Positions 1 to 7,924 of a stretch of 13,357 nt of DNA are shown here, piece by piece. This DNA is from an uncultured Clostridia bacterium (lineage in GTDB: Bacteria > Bacillota > Clostridia > TANB77 > CAG-508), in assembly GCA_947631315.1 (NCBI GenBank), contig CANRLA010000038.1, positions 1-13,357 on the forward strand, read 5' to 3'. Each line of letters starts with the position of its first letter. Position 1 is the stretch's first letter. A program made the position numbers and the translations under genes. The notes beneath the pieces are model-generated. The model was given only the letters and a program-made list of their open reading frames with translations, made no database searches and had not been told where the DNA came from.

Positions 1-99
1 CCTACAGGAGTAGACTTAGTATGTATACCTGCATTTGCAGAAGTTCAAGTAGAAGGAGAAGATAGAACCGGTATTAGGCTTATTGTTGAGTCGAGATAA
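1..99 (+). CDS. spoVS: Stage V sporulation protein S, C-terminal end (partial)
   Basis: The reading frame is open from the window edge to a TAA at 97-99 and gives 32 residues, beginning PTGVDLVCIPAFAEVQVEG and ending RTGIRLIVESR. I recognise this as the C-terminal end of SpoVS, a protein of about 86 residues that ends in a similar 'SGVDLICIPAF..I.IDGEERTAIKLIVEPR' pattern. SpoVS is a small Alba-like regulator needed for coat assembly and completion of sporulation in Bacillus; its molecular action is poorly defined. In Bacillus spoVS lies in the recA-rny-ymdB neighbourhood, so finding it just upstream of recA fits conserved gene order. A terminator hairpin follows directly. The N-terminal two thirds lie outside the window. 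Confidence 0.88.
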   Translation, partial: PTGVDLVCIPAFAEVQVEGEDRTGIRLIVESR

Positions 100-138
100 T
101 ACTTATTAGTATATATAAAATAAGATACAAATAATGGG

Positions 139-191
139 GCATGGATAAATATTATTGTGAAGCTGACAAAATATTTATTCATGCTATTTTT
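139..191 (+). terminator. Rho-independent terminator of spoVS
   Basis: GCATGGATAAATAT (139-152) pairs with ATATTTATTCATGC (171-184), 14 bp with one G-U pair. The loop is about 18 nt, and TATTTTTG follows at 185-192. It lies 40 nt after the spoVS stop codon, which separates spoVS from the solute-binding protein gene. Confidence 0.75.
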
Positions 192-192
192 G

Positions 193-222
193 AATAAAAT
201 ATATTGAAAAATATATTTTATT
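193..222. repeat. Perfect 13-bp inverted repeat with GAAA loop
   Basis: AATAAAATATATT (193-205) and AATATATTTTATT (210-222) are exact reverse complements around GAAA (206-209). The arms contain only A and T, so chance is a real possibility. The repeat covers the -35 hexamer of the predicted promoter for the next gene, so it could be an operator or a secondary hairpin behind the spoVS terminator. Confidence 0.45.
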
Positions 223-232
223 AGTATATTAT
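204..232 (+). promoter_or_regulatory. Predicted sigma-A promoter of the solute-binding protein gene
   Basis: TTGAAA (204-209) and TATTAT (227-232) are separated by 17 nt, and each differs from the consensus at one position. Transcription would start near 239, leaving a leader of about 45 nt that contains the inverted repeat at 249-273. Confidence 0.55.
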
Positions 233-248
233 AGGCTAAGTAAAAATA

Positions 249-273
249 TATAATGAACTATATGTTCATTATA
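249..273. promoter_or_regulatory. Perfect 10-bp inverted repeat in the leader (operator or hairpin)
   Basis: TATAATGAAC (249-258) and GTTCATTATA (264-273) are exact reverse complements around TATAT. The repeat ends 1 nt before the GAGGAG ribosome-binding site (275-280). It could be an operator just downstream of the transcription start, or an RNA hairpin next to the ribosome-binding site. It contains GAAC and GTTC half-sites, but the 5-nt spacing does not fit a LexA box, which has 4 nt. Confidence 0.5.
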
Positions 274-285
274 CGAGGAGTAATG

Positions 286-1866
286 ATGAAATCAAGCGGT
301 AATAACTTTTTTAAGTATATATTCATATTAGTAGTAATAGGTCTAATTTGTGGAGCTATATATATTATTTACAATAAAAATGATGATACAAATGAAGAAA
401 ATGCTACAGATGACTTAAATGTACTTGAAAATCAAGATATTAGTATTGTTGAAAATTTAAAAATGGGAATTACAAATTATGATACAATGAATCCAATATT
501 AACTAGAAATAGAGAAATAGTAAACATTGATTATTTAATATTTGACTCTTTATTTAGATTAACAAATGATTATAATTTAGAGTATTATTTGGCTAAATCA
601 GTTAACAAAACATCTGATTTAACTTATGAAATAAAAATAGATACAGATGTAAAATGGCAAGATGGAAGTAGTTTTATATCAAAAGATGTTTCATATACAA
701 TTGAGCAGATAAAAAATACAAATTCTATATATTTATCAAATGTACAAGCTATTGAAAATGTTGAAACACCTGACTCAGAAACAGTCAAAATCACCCTAAA
801 TAGGGATGTACCATTTTTTGAATACAATCTTACATTTCCAATAATTTCAAGCAGATATTATATGGATGAAGACTTTGTAAATTCAAACAAAATTCCAATT
901 GGAACAGGAATGTACAAAATAGCAAGTATTAATGAAAATAATATTTTATTGATTAGAAATGATAGATGGAAAAAAATCAAAACAAACACTCCAAAAACGC
1001 AATCAATAACTTTACAAAAATATAATGCAATTGGAGAAGTTTTTAATACATTTAAATTAGGAAATGTAGATATGGTTGACACTTATATGACAAATTATAC
1101 TGATTATGTAGGAACAATGGGATATAATAAAAGAGAATATATAGGTAGGGATTACGATTTTTTAAGTTTTAATTGTAATGATAATATTTTATCAGATGTA
1201 GCAGTTAGAAAAGCTATAAATTATGCAATTAATAAAGAAACTATAGTAAGTACAGTATTAGGAAATACAAAAGTTGTATCAAACTCTCCACTAGATTATG
1301 GAAGTTGCTTATATAACAAAGAAAATATTATTCCATATAATCAAGAATTAGCAAAACAAACTTTAGAAAATGCAGGATGGAGTTATATAAATAATAGATG
1401 GCAAAAGAATATTTCAGGTTATGTTAGAAAAATAAATTTATCACTTATTGTAAATAAAAATAATCAAGAGAGAGTTAATGTTGCAAACAATATTAAGGAA
1501 CAATTGGCTAATGTTGGTATAAAGATTAATGTGGTTTTAGTTGATGATGATAGATATCAAGAATATTTAAGCGAAAAAAATTATCAATTAATGCTGACAG
1601 GAGTAACTAGTTCTGTTAGTCCTGAACTAAATTATTTCTATGGTGAGGGAAATATTTCAAATTACTATAATGAGGAAGTTTTAAAAAATCTCAATTCTTT
1701 AGATACAATTTCTAAAGCACAAGCTATAGCAAATGACGAAGTTCCACATATTGGACTTTATAGAAATAAGGGAACAATAATATTAAATTCTAATGTAGGA
1801 GGAGATATTTCGCCAAACTCAAACTTTTTATACTACAACTTTGATAAATGGTTTAGACAACAGTAA
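286..1866 (+). CDS. ABC-type extracellular solute-binding protein, family 5 (peptide/nickel type), membrane-anchored
   Basis: A 526-residue protein of the SBP_bac_5 class, which captures oligopeptides, nickel or related solutes outside the cell for an ABC importer. Visible family features are a 'KWQDGSSF' block near residue 123, 'IPIGTGMYKI' near 205 (family form PxGTGPYxf), and 'DVAVRKAINYAIN' near 304. I place the start at 286, because GAGGAG at 275-280 then has 5-nt spacing. In-frame ATGs at 253 and 283 are alternatives, and the one at 253 lies inside the leader palindrome. Residues 10-29 form a hydrophobic segment followed by an acidic, Asn-rich linker. The segment contains 'GLICG', but this is a poor lipobox, so an uncleaved membrane anchor seems more likely than a lipoprotein. 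No permease or ATPase genes are adjacent, so the ligand and transporter partner are unknown. Confidence 0.85.
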   Translation: MKSSGNNFFKYIFILVVIGLICGAIYIIYNKNDDTNEENATDDLNVLENQDISIVENLKMGITNYDTMNPILTRNREIVNIDYLIFDSLFRLTNDYNLEYYLAKSVNKTSDLTYEIKIDTDVKWQDGSSFISKDVSYTIEQIKNTNSIYLSNVQAIENVETPDSETVKITLNRDVPFFEYNLTFPIISSRYYMDEDFVNSNKIPIGTGMYKIASINENNILLIRNDRWKKIKTNTPKTQSITLQKYNAIGEVFNTFKLGNVDMVDTYMTNYTDYVGTMGYNKREYIGRDYDFLSFNCNDNILSDVAVRKAINYAINKETIVSTVLGNTKVVSNSPLDYGSCLYNKENIIPYNQELAKQTLENAGWSYINNRWQKNISGYVRKINLSLIVNKNNQERVNVANNIKEQLANVGIKINVVLVDDDRYQEYLSEKNYQLMLTGVTSSVSPELNYFYGEGNISNYYNEEVLKNLNSLDTISKAQAIANDEVPHIGLYRNKGTIILNSNVGGDISPNSNFLYYNFDKWFRQQ

Positions 1867-1882
1867 AATTTTAAAATAAAAT

Positions 1883-1976
1883 GGCATAAACAAATAGTAA
1901 ATTAAATAAAGAAACAAATTTAAAATAGAAAGGCTTAAATAAACAGTAAATTCAAAAAAGAAATAACTTTGAAATA
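1883..1976. repeat. Imperfect tandem duplication, 45-nt unit, period 49
   Basis: Positions 1883-1927 and 1932-1976 align without gaps with about 37 of 45 matches. Both start with GGC and share AGTAAATT at matching positions. They lie in the gap of about 220 nt between the solute-binding protein gene and recA. The DNA is A-rich, which inflates the identity, but the shared GGC and AGTAAATT at a constant offset support a true duplication. I see no terminator and no gene here. Confidence 0.45.
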
Positions 1977-2017
1977 AATATGTAAAATGAAAATAGAAAA
2001 AATGTTTGTAAAAAGTA

Positions 2018-2046
2018 TTGACAAAAAATAAAAAAATATATAATAT
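2018..2046 (+). promoter_or_regulatory. Predicted sigma-A promoter of the recA operon
   Basis: A perfect TTGACA lies at 2018-2023. The -10 element is either TATAAT at 2039-2044 (15-nt spacer) or the overlapping TAATAT at 2041-2046 (17-nt spacer). Transcription would start near 2050, at the edge of the LexA-like palindrome. Confidence 0.6.
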
Positions 2047-2051
2047 ATATA

Positions 2052-2065
2052 CAAACACATGTTTA
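2052..2065. promoter_or_regulatory. Probable LexA operator (SOS box) of recA
   Basis: CAAACACATGTTTA holds AAAC-N4-GTTT, the same spacing as the Gram-positive LexA box CGAAC-N4-GTTCG but with A/T in place of the inner G/C of that box. It sits at the predicted transcription start, where a bound repressor would block initiation. A near-identical palindrome overlaps the lexA promoter at 11833-11846, which supports the call. Confidence 0.6.
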
Positions 2066-2086
2066 GAAGAAATATAGGAGGAAATT

Positions 2087-3160
2087 ATGAGTTCAGAAAA
2101 AGTAAATCAAGAAAAACAAAAAGCACTAGAAGCAGCAATGGGACAAATTGAAAAGCAATTTGGAAAAGGCTCTGTAATGAAATTAGGAGATTACAAAGCA
2201 TTAAATATAGAGGCAATACCAACAGGAGCATTAGGATTAGATATTGCTCTTGGAATAGGAGGTATACCAAAGGGAAGGATTATAGAAGTGTTTGGACCTG
2301 AGTCATCAGGAAAAACTACTCTTGCATTACATATGATAGCAGAAGCACAAAAGCAAGGTGGAGAAGCGGCATTTATAGATGCAGAGCATGCTTTAGACCC
2401 AGTATATGCAAAGCACTTAGGAGTTGATATCGATAATTTAATAGTTTCTCAGCCTGATACGGGAGAGCAAGCATTAGAGATTGCGGAAGCATTGGTAAGA
2501 AGTGGTGCAATTGATATAATTGTTGTAGATTCAGTTGCAGCATTAGTTCCTAAGGCTGAAATTGACGGAGATATGGGAGATGCACATGTTGGACTTCAAG
2601 CAAGATTAATGTCACAAGCATTAAGAAAATTAGCTGGAGTTATTAATAAGTCAAATAGCTGTGTAGTATTTATAAATCAATTAAGAGAAAAAGTAGGAAT
2701 TATGTTTGGAAATCCTGAAACAACACCAGGAGGAAGAGCTTTAAAATTCTATTCATCAGTTAGATTGGATATTAGAAGAGTAGAAAATATTAAGCAAGAT
2801 GGAGAAGTTGTAGGAAGTAGAGCAAGAGTTAAAGTTGTAAAAAATAAAGTTGCTCCACCATTCAGAGAGGCTGAATTTGATATTATATATGGTCAAGGAA
2901 TTTCTAAAACAGGAAATATCCTAGATATAGGAATAAACCTAGGATTAGTAGAAAAGAGTGGTTCTTGGTTTGGTTATAATGGAGAACGAATAGGACAAGG
3001 AAGGGAAAACGCTAAAAAGTATTTAGAAGACAACCCAAAAGTTATGCAAGAACTTGAAGAAAAAATTAGAAAAAACTTTGACCAAGCTTTTGAAAACAGC
3101 TTAGGTGAAGAAGTTATAGATGAAGAACAAGAAAAAGAGCCTCAAGAAGATGAAGAATAA
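2087..3160 (+). CDS. recA: RecA recombinase
   Basis: A 357-residue RecA of normal length. RecA forms an ATP-dependent filament on single-stranded DNA, carries out homologous pairing and strand exchange, and stimulates LexA self-cleavage. Walker A is GPESSGKT (residues 70-77), Walker B is IIVVDSV (144-150), and the conserved 'FINQLREKVGIMFGNPETT' stretch begins near 195. The C-terminal tail is very acidic, as in other RecA proteins. AGGAGG at 2076-2081 sits 5 nt before the ATG and fixes the start. recA is the first gene of a cluster with recX, scpA and dnaE, and recX begins before recA ends. The LexA-like palindrome at the promoter indicates SOS control. Confidence 0.98.
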   Translation: MSSEKVNQEKQKALEAAMGQIEKQFGKGSVMKLGDYKALNIEAIPTGALGLDIALGIGGIPKGRIIEVFGPESSGKTTLALHMIAEAQKQGGEAAFIDAEHALDPVYAKHLGVDIDNLIVSQPDTGEQALEIAEALVRSGAIDIIVVDSVAALVPKAEIDGDMGDAHVGLQARLMSQALRKLAGVINKSNSCVVFINQLREKVGIMFGNPETTPGGRALKFYSSVRLDIRRVENIKQDGEVVGSRARVKVVKNKVAPPFREAEFDIIYGQGISKTGNILDIGINLGLVEKSGSWFGYNGERIGQGRENAKKYLEDNPKVMQELEEKIRKNFDQAFENSLGEEVIDEEQEKEPQEDEE

Positions 3161-3653
3161 TCTAAATTTTACAAATGACATAGAAAAATTAGAAAGACTT
3201 GAAGAACTAGATAAAGTTAAATCTAGAGTTCTAAAATATATAGTTTATAAAAAAAGAACAGAATTTGAAGTTAAAAATAAGTTTAAAGGTGTTTTTAACG
3301 AGGATATCCTTGAAGAAGTTATTGAAAATTTAAAGGATTTAGGATATATTAGTGATGAAAATTATATAGATAGAGCAGTTAATGAATATACATCATTAAA
3401 AAATATGTCTATCAAAGAAATAAAATATAAACTATTAAATAAAGGAATAAATAAAAGCTTAATTGAAGATTATTTTTCGAATAATTATGACCAATTACAA
3501 GAGTATGAGATAAAATCTGCAGGAAATATATACTTAAAAAAGATAAATACAATGGAAAATAATGAAGTGAAGTTATTTTTAAGAAAAAAGGGTTATATGG
3601 AGGAAAGCATAAAAAATGCAGAATATATTTACACTAGAAACAGCAAAATATAA
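3120..3653 (+). CDS. recX: Regulatory protein RecX
   Basis: RecX is a small helical protein that binds RecA filaments and modulates their assembly. This one has 177 residues from the ATG at 3120. The RecX pattern is visible in 'KSRVLKYIVYKKRTEFEVKN' followed by 'VIENLKDLGYISDENYIDRA', the first of three helical repeats. Sequence conservation is otherwise low, as is usual in this family. The position directly after recA strongly supports the call. Start choice is uncertain: ATG 3120 has AGGTGA 11 nt upstream, while ATG 3150 (167 residues) would reduce the overlap with recA from 41 to 11 nt but lacks a good ribosome-binding site. Either way the gene overlaps recA, which suggests coupled translation. 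Its 3' end overlaps scpA by 38 nt. Confidence 0.88.
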   Translation: MKNKKKSLKKMKNNLNFTNDIEKLERLEELDKVKSRVLKYIVYKKRTEFEVKNKFKGVFNEDILEEVIENLKDLGYISDENYIDRAVNEYTSLKNMSIKEIKYKLLNKGINKSLIEDYFSNNYDQLQEYEIKSAGNIYLKKINTMENNEVKLFLRKKGYMEESIKNAEYIYTRNSKI

Positions 3654-4368
3654 TATTAAAATAGAAAACTTTGAAGGTCCACTAGACCTTCTATGTCATT
3701 TAATAGATGTAAATAAAATGGATATATATGATGTTAATATAAATGATATTACCGATCAATATATAGACTACATAAATAAAATGGAAGAAATGGATTTAGA
3801 AGTTACATCTGAATTCTTAGTTATGGCCTCAAACTTACTTTATATTAAATCAAAGAAATTATTACCACGAATAGAAGAAGAAGAGGAAATGATTTCTGAA
3901 GAAGAGCTAATCCAAAGAATTATTGAATATAAACAATATAAAGAAATAACAAAAACATTTGCACAAATGTATTCTCAAAATAATAAAAGATTTTATAGAG
4001 TTCCAGAAAGTATAAAACTACCAAAACAAGAATTAGTAGTAAATTATAAAATAGATGATATTATAAATATGTATAAAGAAATTCTTGAAAGAACAAGTGT
4101 AAAAGAAAATAAAAATGCTAAAAACCTTGAAAAAATTGCAATTATTGAAAATTATTCTGTTGGTGATACTGTAAAAACTATGTTTAGAGAACTAATAAGA
4201 AAACCCAAATTTGTATTTAATAAATTATTTTCTTTAAATAAATGTAAACCACAAGAAGTAGTAACAGCCTTTTCAGGATTATTAGAGATGTCAAGAAGAA
4301 GTAAAGTTGAAACTAGTCAAGAATACTTATTTGGAGATATAGAAGTTACTAAGAAAAAGAGAGAATAG
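3616..4368 (+). CDS. scpA: Segregation and condensation protein A
   Basis: ScpA is the kleisin subunit that bridges the two heads of the SMC dimer in the bacterial condensin complex, acting with ScpB in chromosome segregation. The 250-residue product has the diagnostic N-terminal block 'FEGPLDLLCHLIDVNKMDIYDV' near residues 19-40, followed by the 'FLVMASNLLYIKSKKLLP' helix near 66-83 and an acidic linker. The C-terminal part matches the winged-helix region that contacts the SMC head. GGAGG at 3599-3603 lies 12 nt before ATG 3616, inside the 3' end of recX. Usually scpA is followed by scpB, but here dnaE follows and no scpB is in the window. Confidence 0.93.
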   Translation: MQNIFTLETAKYNIKIENFEGPLDLLCHLIDVNKMDIYDVNINDITDQYIDYINKMEEMDLEVTSEFLVMASNLLYIKSKKLLPRIEEEEEMISEEELIQRIIEYKQYKEITKTFAQMYSQNNKRFYRVPESIKLPKQELVVNYKIDDIINMYKEILERTSVKENKNAKNLEKIAIIENYSVGDTVKTMFRELIRKPKFVFNKLFSLNKCKPQEVVTAFSGLLEMSRRSKVETSQEYLFGDIEVTKKKRE

Positions 4369-4402
4369 GAGGCATGCCAAATTTTATTAGGCATAGATAA
4401 AG
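4367..4402 (+). promoter_or_regulatory. dnaE translation-initiation region with a hairpin between ribosome-binding site and start
   Basis: AGGAGG (4367-4372, overlapping the scpA stop) is 30 nt from the dnaE ATG at 4403, too far for normal use, and nothing better lies closer. ATGCC (4374-4378) pairs with GGCAT (4390-4394). If this hairpin forms, the effective distance from AGGAGG to ATG falls to about 9 nt. AGGAGG is also followed after 1 nt by an ATG that opens an 8-codon frame (4374-4400) ending 2 nt before dnaE; that spacing is too short for efficient initiation. The hairpin model is inference. Confidence 0.4.
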
Positions 4403-7400
4403 ATGTTAGAGGGAAAATTTGTACACTTACATGTTCATAGTGAATTTAGTTTACTAGATGGAGCCAATAGAATAAAAGACTTACCTAAGAGAGCCAAAGA
4501 ACTTGGAATGGACGCTATGGCTATTACAGACCATGGCGTCATGTTTGGCGTTATCGACTTTTATAAAGAATGTAAAGCCAATGGTGTAAAACCAATCATA
4601 GGTTGTGAAGTATATGTTGCACCAAGAAAGTTAACAGATAAAGACCCGTCTATTGACAACAGATACAATCATTTAATATTACTGGCCAAAGATAATGAAG
4701 GTTATAAAAATTTAACAAAGTTAGTATCATTAGGTTTTACAGAAGGATTTTATTATAAGCCTAGAATAGATAAAGAAGTATTAGAAAAGTATCATGAAGG
4801 ATTAATATGTTCTTCAGCTTGTTTAGCTGGAGAAATTCCATCATACATAAATAAAGGAGATATAGAAGGAGCAAAAGAAGCTGCTCTTTGGTATAAAAAT
4901 TTATTTGGAGAAGATTATTATCTAGAAGTTCAAAATAATGGAATAAAAGAACAAGCATTAGTAAATCAAAAGCTAATTCAACTTTCTAGAGAATTGGACA
5001 TTCCACTTTTAGCAACAAATGATTCTCATTATTTAAAAAGGGAAGATGCTTATAATCACGAGGTTTTATTATGCATACAAACTGGTAAAAGAATGTCAGA
5101 TGAAGATAGAATGAGATTTGATACAGATGAACTTTATATAAAGTCTCCTGAAGAAATGAAGGATTATTTTAAAGAAATTCCGGAAGCAATAGAAAATACT
5201 GTTAAAGTAGCAGAAAAATGTAATGTAGAATTTGAATTTGGACATACTATACTTCCAAATTATGGAGTTGATCCAAAGTATAAAACTCATTTTGATTATT
5301 TAAAAGAAATAACAGATGAGGGAATACGAAAAAGATATGGAGAAAATCCATCAAATGAAATAATAGAGAGAGAAAATTATGAATTAGATGTTATCAATAA
5401 AATGGGATATGTTGATTACTTCTTAATCGTATGGGATTATGTTGTTAAATTTGCTAAGGCTAATAATATACCAGTAGGACCAGGAAGGGGTTCAGGAGCA
5501 GGTTCTATAGTTGCTTATGCAATAGGAATTACAGACTTAGACCCTATAAAATATAGTCTTATTTTTGAAAGATTTTTAAATCCTGAAAGAATAAGTATGC
5601 CTGATTTTGATGTGGATTTCGACTTTGAAAAAAGACAAGAAGTAATTGATTATGTATCTGATAAATATGGAGCAGACCATGTTTCTCAGATAATTACTTT
5701 TGGAACTATGGCTGCTAAAATGGTTATAAGAGATGTTGCAAGAGTTTTAGATTTTCCATATGCAGAAGCAAATAACCTAGCGAAAATGATTCCAAATGAA
5801 ATACATATAACAATAGCAAAAGCATTAGAAATGAATAGAGAATTAAAAGATTTATACGATTCTAATGAACAAATAAAAAAATTATTAGATATAGCAATGG
5901 CACTTGAAGGAATGCCAAGACAGGCATCAACACATGCTTGTGGAATAATTATTGCAAGAGAACCAGTAGTAAATTATGTACCACTTTATGCAAGAGATGG
6001 AGTTGTTTCTACGCAATTTATAATGACTACATTAGAAGAGCTAGGACTTTTAAAAATGGACTTTTTAGGATTAAGGACACTTACAGTTATTAGAAATGCA
6101 AAAGAACTAATCAAAATAAATCATGGCATAGATGTAGAATTTGATGAAGAAATGAATGACCCAAAAGTATATAAATTATGGCAAGATGGAGATTCAATTG
6201 GAATATTCCAATTTGAAAGTCAAGGAATGACCAACTTCATGAAAGAATTAAAGCCTGATTGCTTAGAAGATATTATAGCAGGTGTATCTTTATATAGACC
6301 AGGACCAATGGACCAAATTCCAAGATACATTGCAAATAAAAAAGACCCAGCAAATGCAGTTTATACTCATCCAGCATTAAAGCCAATATTAGAAGTAACC
6401 TATGGCTGTATGGTTTATCAAGAACAAGTTATGCAAATTGTTAGAGATTTAGCAGGTTATTCATTAGGTAGAGCAGATTTAGTTAGAAGAGCGATGGGAA
6501 AGAAAAAACTAGATGTAATGGCAAAAGAAAGAGAGAACTTTGTTCATGGTAAGCTAGATGAAAATGGAAATGTAGAAATTCCAGGTTGTGTTAGAAATGG
6601 AATAGATGAAGCATCAGCTAATAAAATATTTGATGAAATGGCAGAATTTGCAAAATATGCGTTTAACAAATCTCATGCTGCATGTTATGCAGTAGTATCA
6701 TATCAAACCGCATATTTAAAAGCATATTATCCAGCAGAATTCATGGCAGCGATGCTTAACAGTTTTTTAGGAAACTTAAACAAAATACCAATTTATATCA
6801 ATGAATGTAAAAGACTAAACTTAAATATTTTAAAACCTGATATAAATAAGAGTCAAACTAATTTTACAGCAAAAGGGAAAGATATAAGGTTTGGGTTAGG
6901 AAGTATAAAAAATGTTGGAATTTCTGCAATAGAAAGTATAGTAAAAGAAAGAGAAGAAAATGGAGAATATAAAGACTTTACTGATTTTGCAGAAAGAATT
7001 CAAGGAGAATCTGTAAACAAAAAATGTATAGAAAGTTTAATAAAATCAGGAGCGTTTGATAATTTAGGAAAAACAAGAAGTACATTAATGGCATCATTTG
7101 AACAAATCATAGATACAATAGCAGATTCAAATAGAAAAGAATACTCAAATCAAATCACAATGTTTGACATAGAAAATACAGAAGAAGACATTCAAAAAAT
7201 GAAATATACATTTAATGAATTAAAAGAATATACTGAAAAAGAATTACTATCAATGGAAAAAGAAATGCTAGGTATTTATATTTCAGGACATCCTCTTGAA
7301 AAGTATAGAAAACAATTAGAAGAAATAACAGATGTTAATACACTTCAAGTAGAAGAATCATTAGAGATGCTTGAAACTGAAGGAAAGAGCAACCTAGAAG

Positions 7401-7882
7401 ACGGAAAAAATGTGAAATTCGCAGGGATTATTACTAATGTAAAAAAGAAATTTACTAAAAATAATAAAATTATGGCGTTTGTTACTGTTGAAGATTTATA
7501 TGGAAGTATAGAAGTAATAGTTTTTGAGAGTTGTTATAATAGATTTAGCAGTTTATTAGTTGAAGAAAATATTATAGTAATCAATGGAAGAATAAGCATA
7601 AAGGATGATACAGACATAAGTATAATTGCTGAAAATATTTCAGAACTTAAAGGTCAAACTAAAAAACACCTAGAAATTAACTTAAATAATTTAGATGATA
7701 AGCAGAAAGAAAATTTAAAAGGTGCAATTAGATTTTTCACAGGAGATAAAAATAACTTAGCAATTTATGTAATAAAAGGAGAAGAAAGAATTCCGTCAGG
7801 AGCAATATTCTGCACAGAGGATACATTAAAAGAATTTGAAGAGATTGTAGGAAAAGAAAACCTAGCTTTAGTGGAAGAATAA
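4403..7882 (+). CDS. dnaE: DNA polymerase III alpha subunit, DnaE type
   Basis: An 1159-residue C-family replicative DNA polymerase of full DnaE1 length. The N-terminal PHP domain shows 'HLHVHSEFSLLDG' (from His8) and 'ITDHG' (41-45). The palm carries 'PDFDVDF', with Asp401 and Asp403 as catalytic residues, and a third Asp at 553 in 'KMDFLGLRTL'. The fingers motif 'SLYRPGPMDQIP' is intact. 'QITMF' near 917 resembles an internal clamp-binding motif, and a C-terminal OB-fold begins near 1003 ('FAGIITNVKKKFTKNNK'). Firmicutes usually also have PolC for bulk synthesis, with DnaE extending primers; PolC is not in this window. As fourth gene of the recA cluster it may be damage-inducible. I see no clear terminator before the convergent gene that starts 42 nt downstream. 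Confidence 0.97.
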   Translation: MLEGKFVHLHVHSEFSLLDGANRIKDLPKRAKELGMDAMAITDHGVMFGVIDFYKECKANGVKPIIGCEVYVAPRKLTDKDPSIDNRYNHLILLAKDNEGYKNLTKLVSLGFTEGFYYKPRIDKEVLEKYHEGLICSSACLAGEIPSYINKGDIEGAKEAALWYKNLFGEDYYLEVQNNGIKEQALVNQKLIQLSRELDIPLLATNDSHYLKREDAYNHEVLLCIQTGKRMSDEDRMRFDTDELYIKSPEEMKDYFKEIPEAIENTVKVAEKCNVEFEFGHTILPNYGVDPKYKTHFDYLKEITDEGIRKRYGENPSNEIIERENYELDVINKMGYVDYFLIVWDYVVKFAKANNIPVGPGRGSGAGSIVAYAIGITDLDPIKYSLIFERFLNPERISMPDFDVDFDFEKRQEVIDYVSDKYGADHVSQIITFGTMAAKMVIRDVARVLDFPYAEANNLAKMIPNEIHITIAKALEMNRELKDLYDSNEQIKKLLDIAMALEGMPRQASTHACGIIIAREPVVNYVPLYARDGVVSTQFIMTTLEELGLLKMDFLGLRTLTVIRNAKELIKINHGIDVEFDEEMNDPKVYKLWQDGDSIGIFQFESQGMTNFMKELKPDCLEDIIAGVSLYRPGPMDQIPRYIANKKDPANAVYTHPALKPILEVTYGCMVYQEQVMQIVRDLAGYSLGRADLVRRAMGKKKLDVMAKERENFVHGKLDENGNVEIPGCVRNGIDEASANKIFDEMAEFAKYAFNKSHAACYAVVSYQTAYLKAYYPAEFMAAMLNSFLGNLNKIPIYINECKRLNLNILKPDINKSQTNFTAKGKDIRFGLGSIKNVGISAIESIVKEREENGEYKDFTDFAERIQGESVNKKCIESLIKSGAFDNLGKTRSTLMASFEQIIDTIADSNRKEYSNQITMFDIENTEEDIQKMKYTFNELKEYTEKELLSMEKEMLGIYISGHPLEKYRKQLEEITDVNTLQVEESLEMLETEGKSNLEDGKNVKFAGIITNVKKKFTKNNKIMAFVTVEDLYGSIEVIVFESCYNRFSSLLVEENIIVINGRISIKDDTDISIIAENISELKGQTKKHLEINLNNLDDKQKENLKGAIRFFTGDKNNLAIYVIKGEERIPSGAIFCTEDTLKEFEEIVGKENLALVEE

Positions 7883-7924
7883 AGTGAAAAAAGTATAAAA
7901 TTGAAATATTACTTAAATTCTATG

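Noticed and set aside
249..273. GAAC-TATAT-GTTC read as a LexA box at the solute-binding gene
   Set aside because: The spacer is 5 nt, not the 4 nt seen at recA and lexA, and symmetry extends over 10-bp arms. It looks like a different operator or a hairpin.
286..400. Lipoprotein signal with 'GLICG' as lipobox
   Set aside because: Ile directly before Cys and Gly at -3 are a poor lipobox match; a membrane anchor fits better.
1828..2058. Minus-strand open frame of 76 codons upstream of recA
   Set aside because: Runs of Phe, Tyr and Leu reflect AT-rich repetitive DNA; it overlaps the 3' end of the solute-binding gene and the recA promoter, and has no recognisable domain.
4374..4400. 8-codon leader peptide gene before dnaE
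   Set aside because: AGGAGG lies only 1 nt before its ATG, too close for efficient initiation; kept only as an alternative within the dnaE initiation region.
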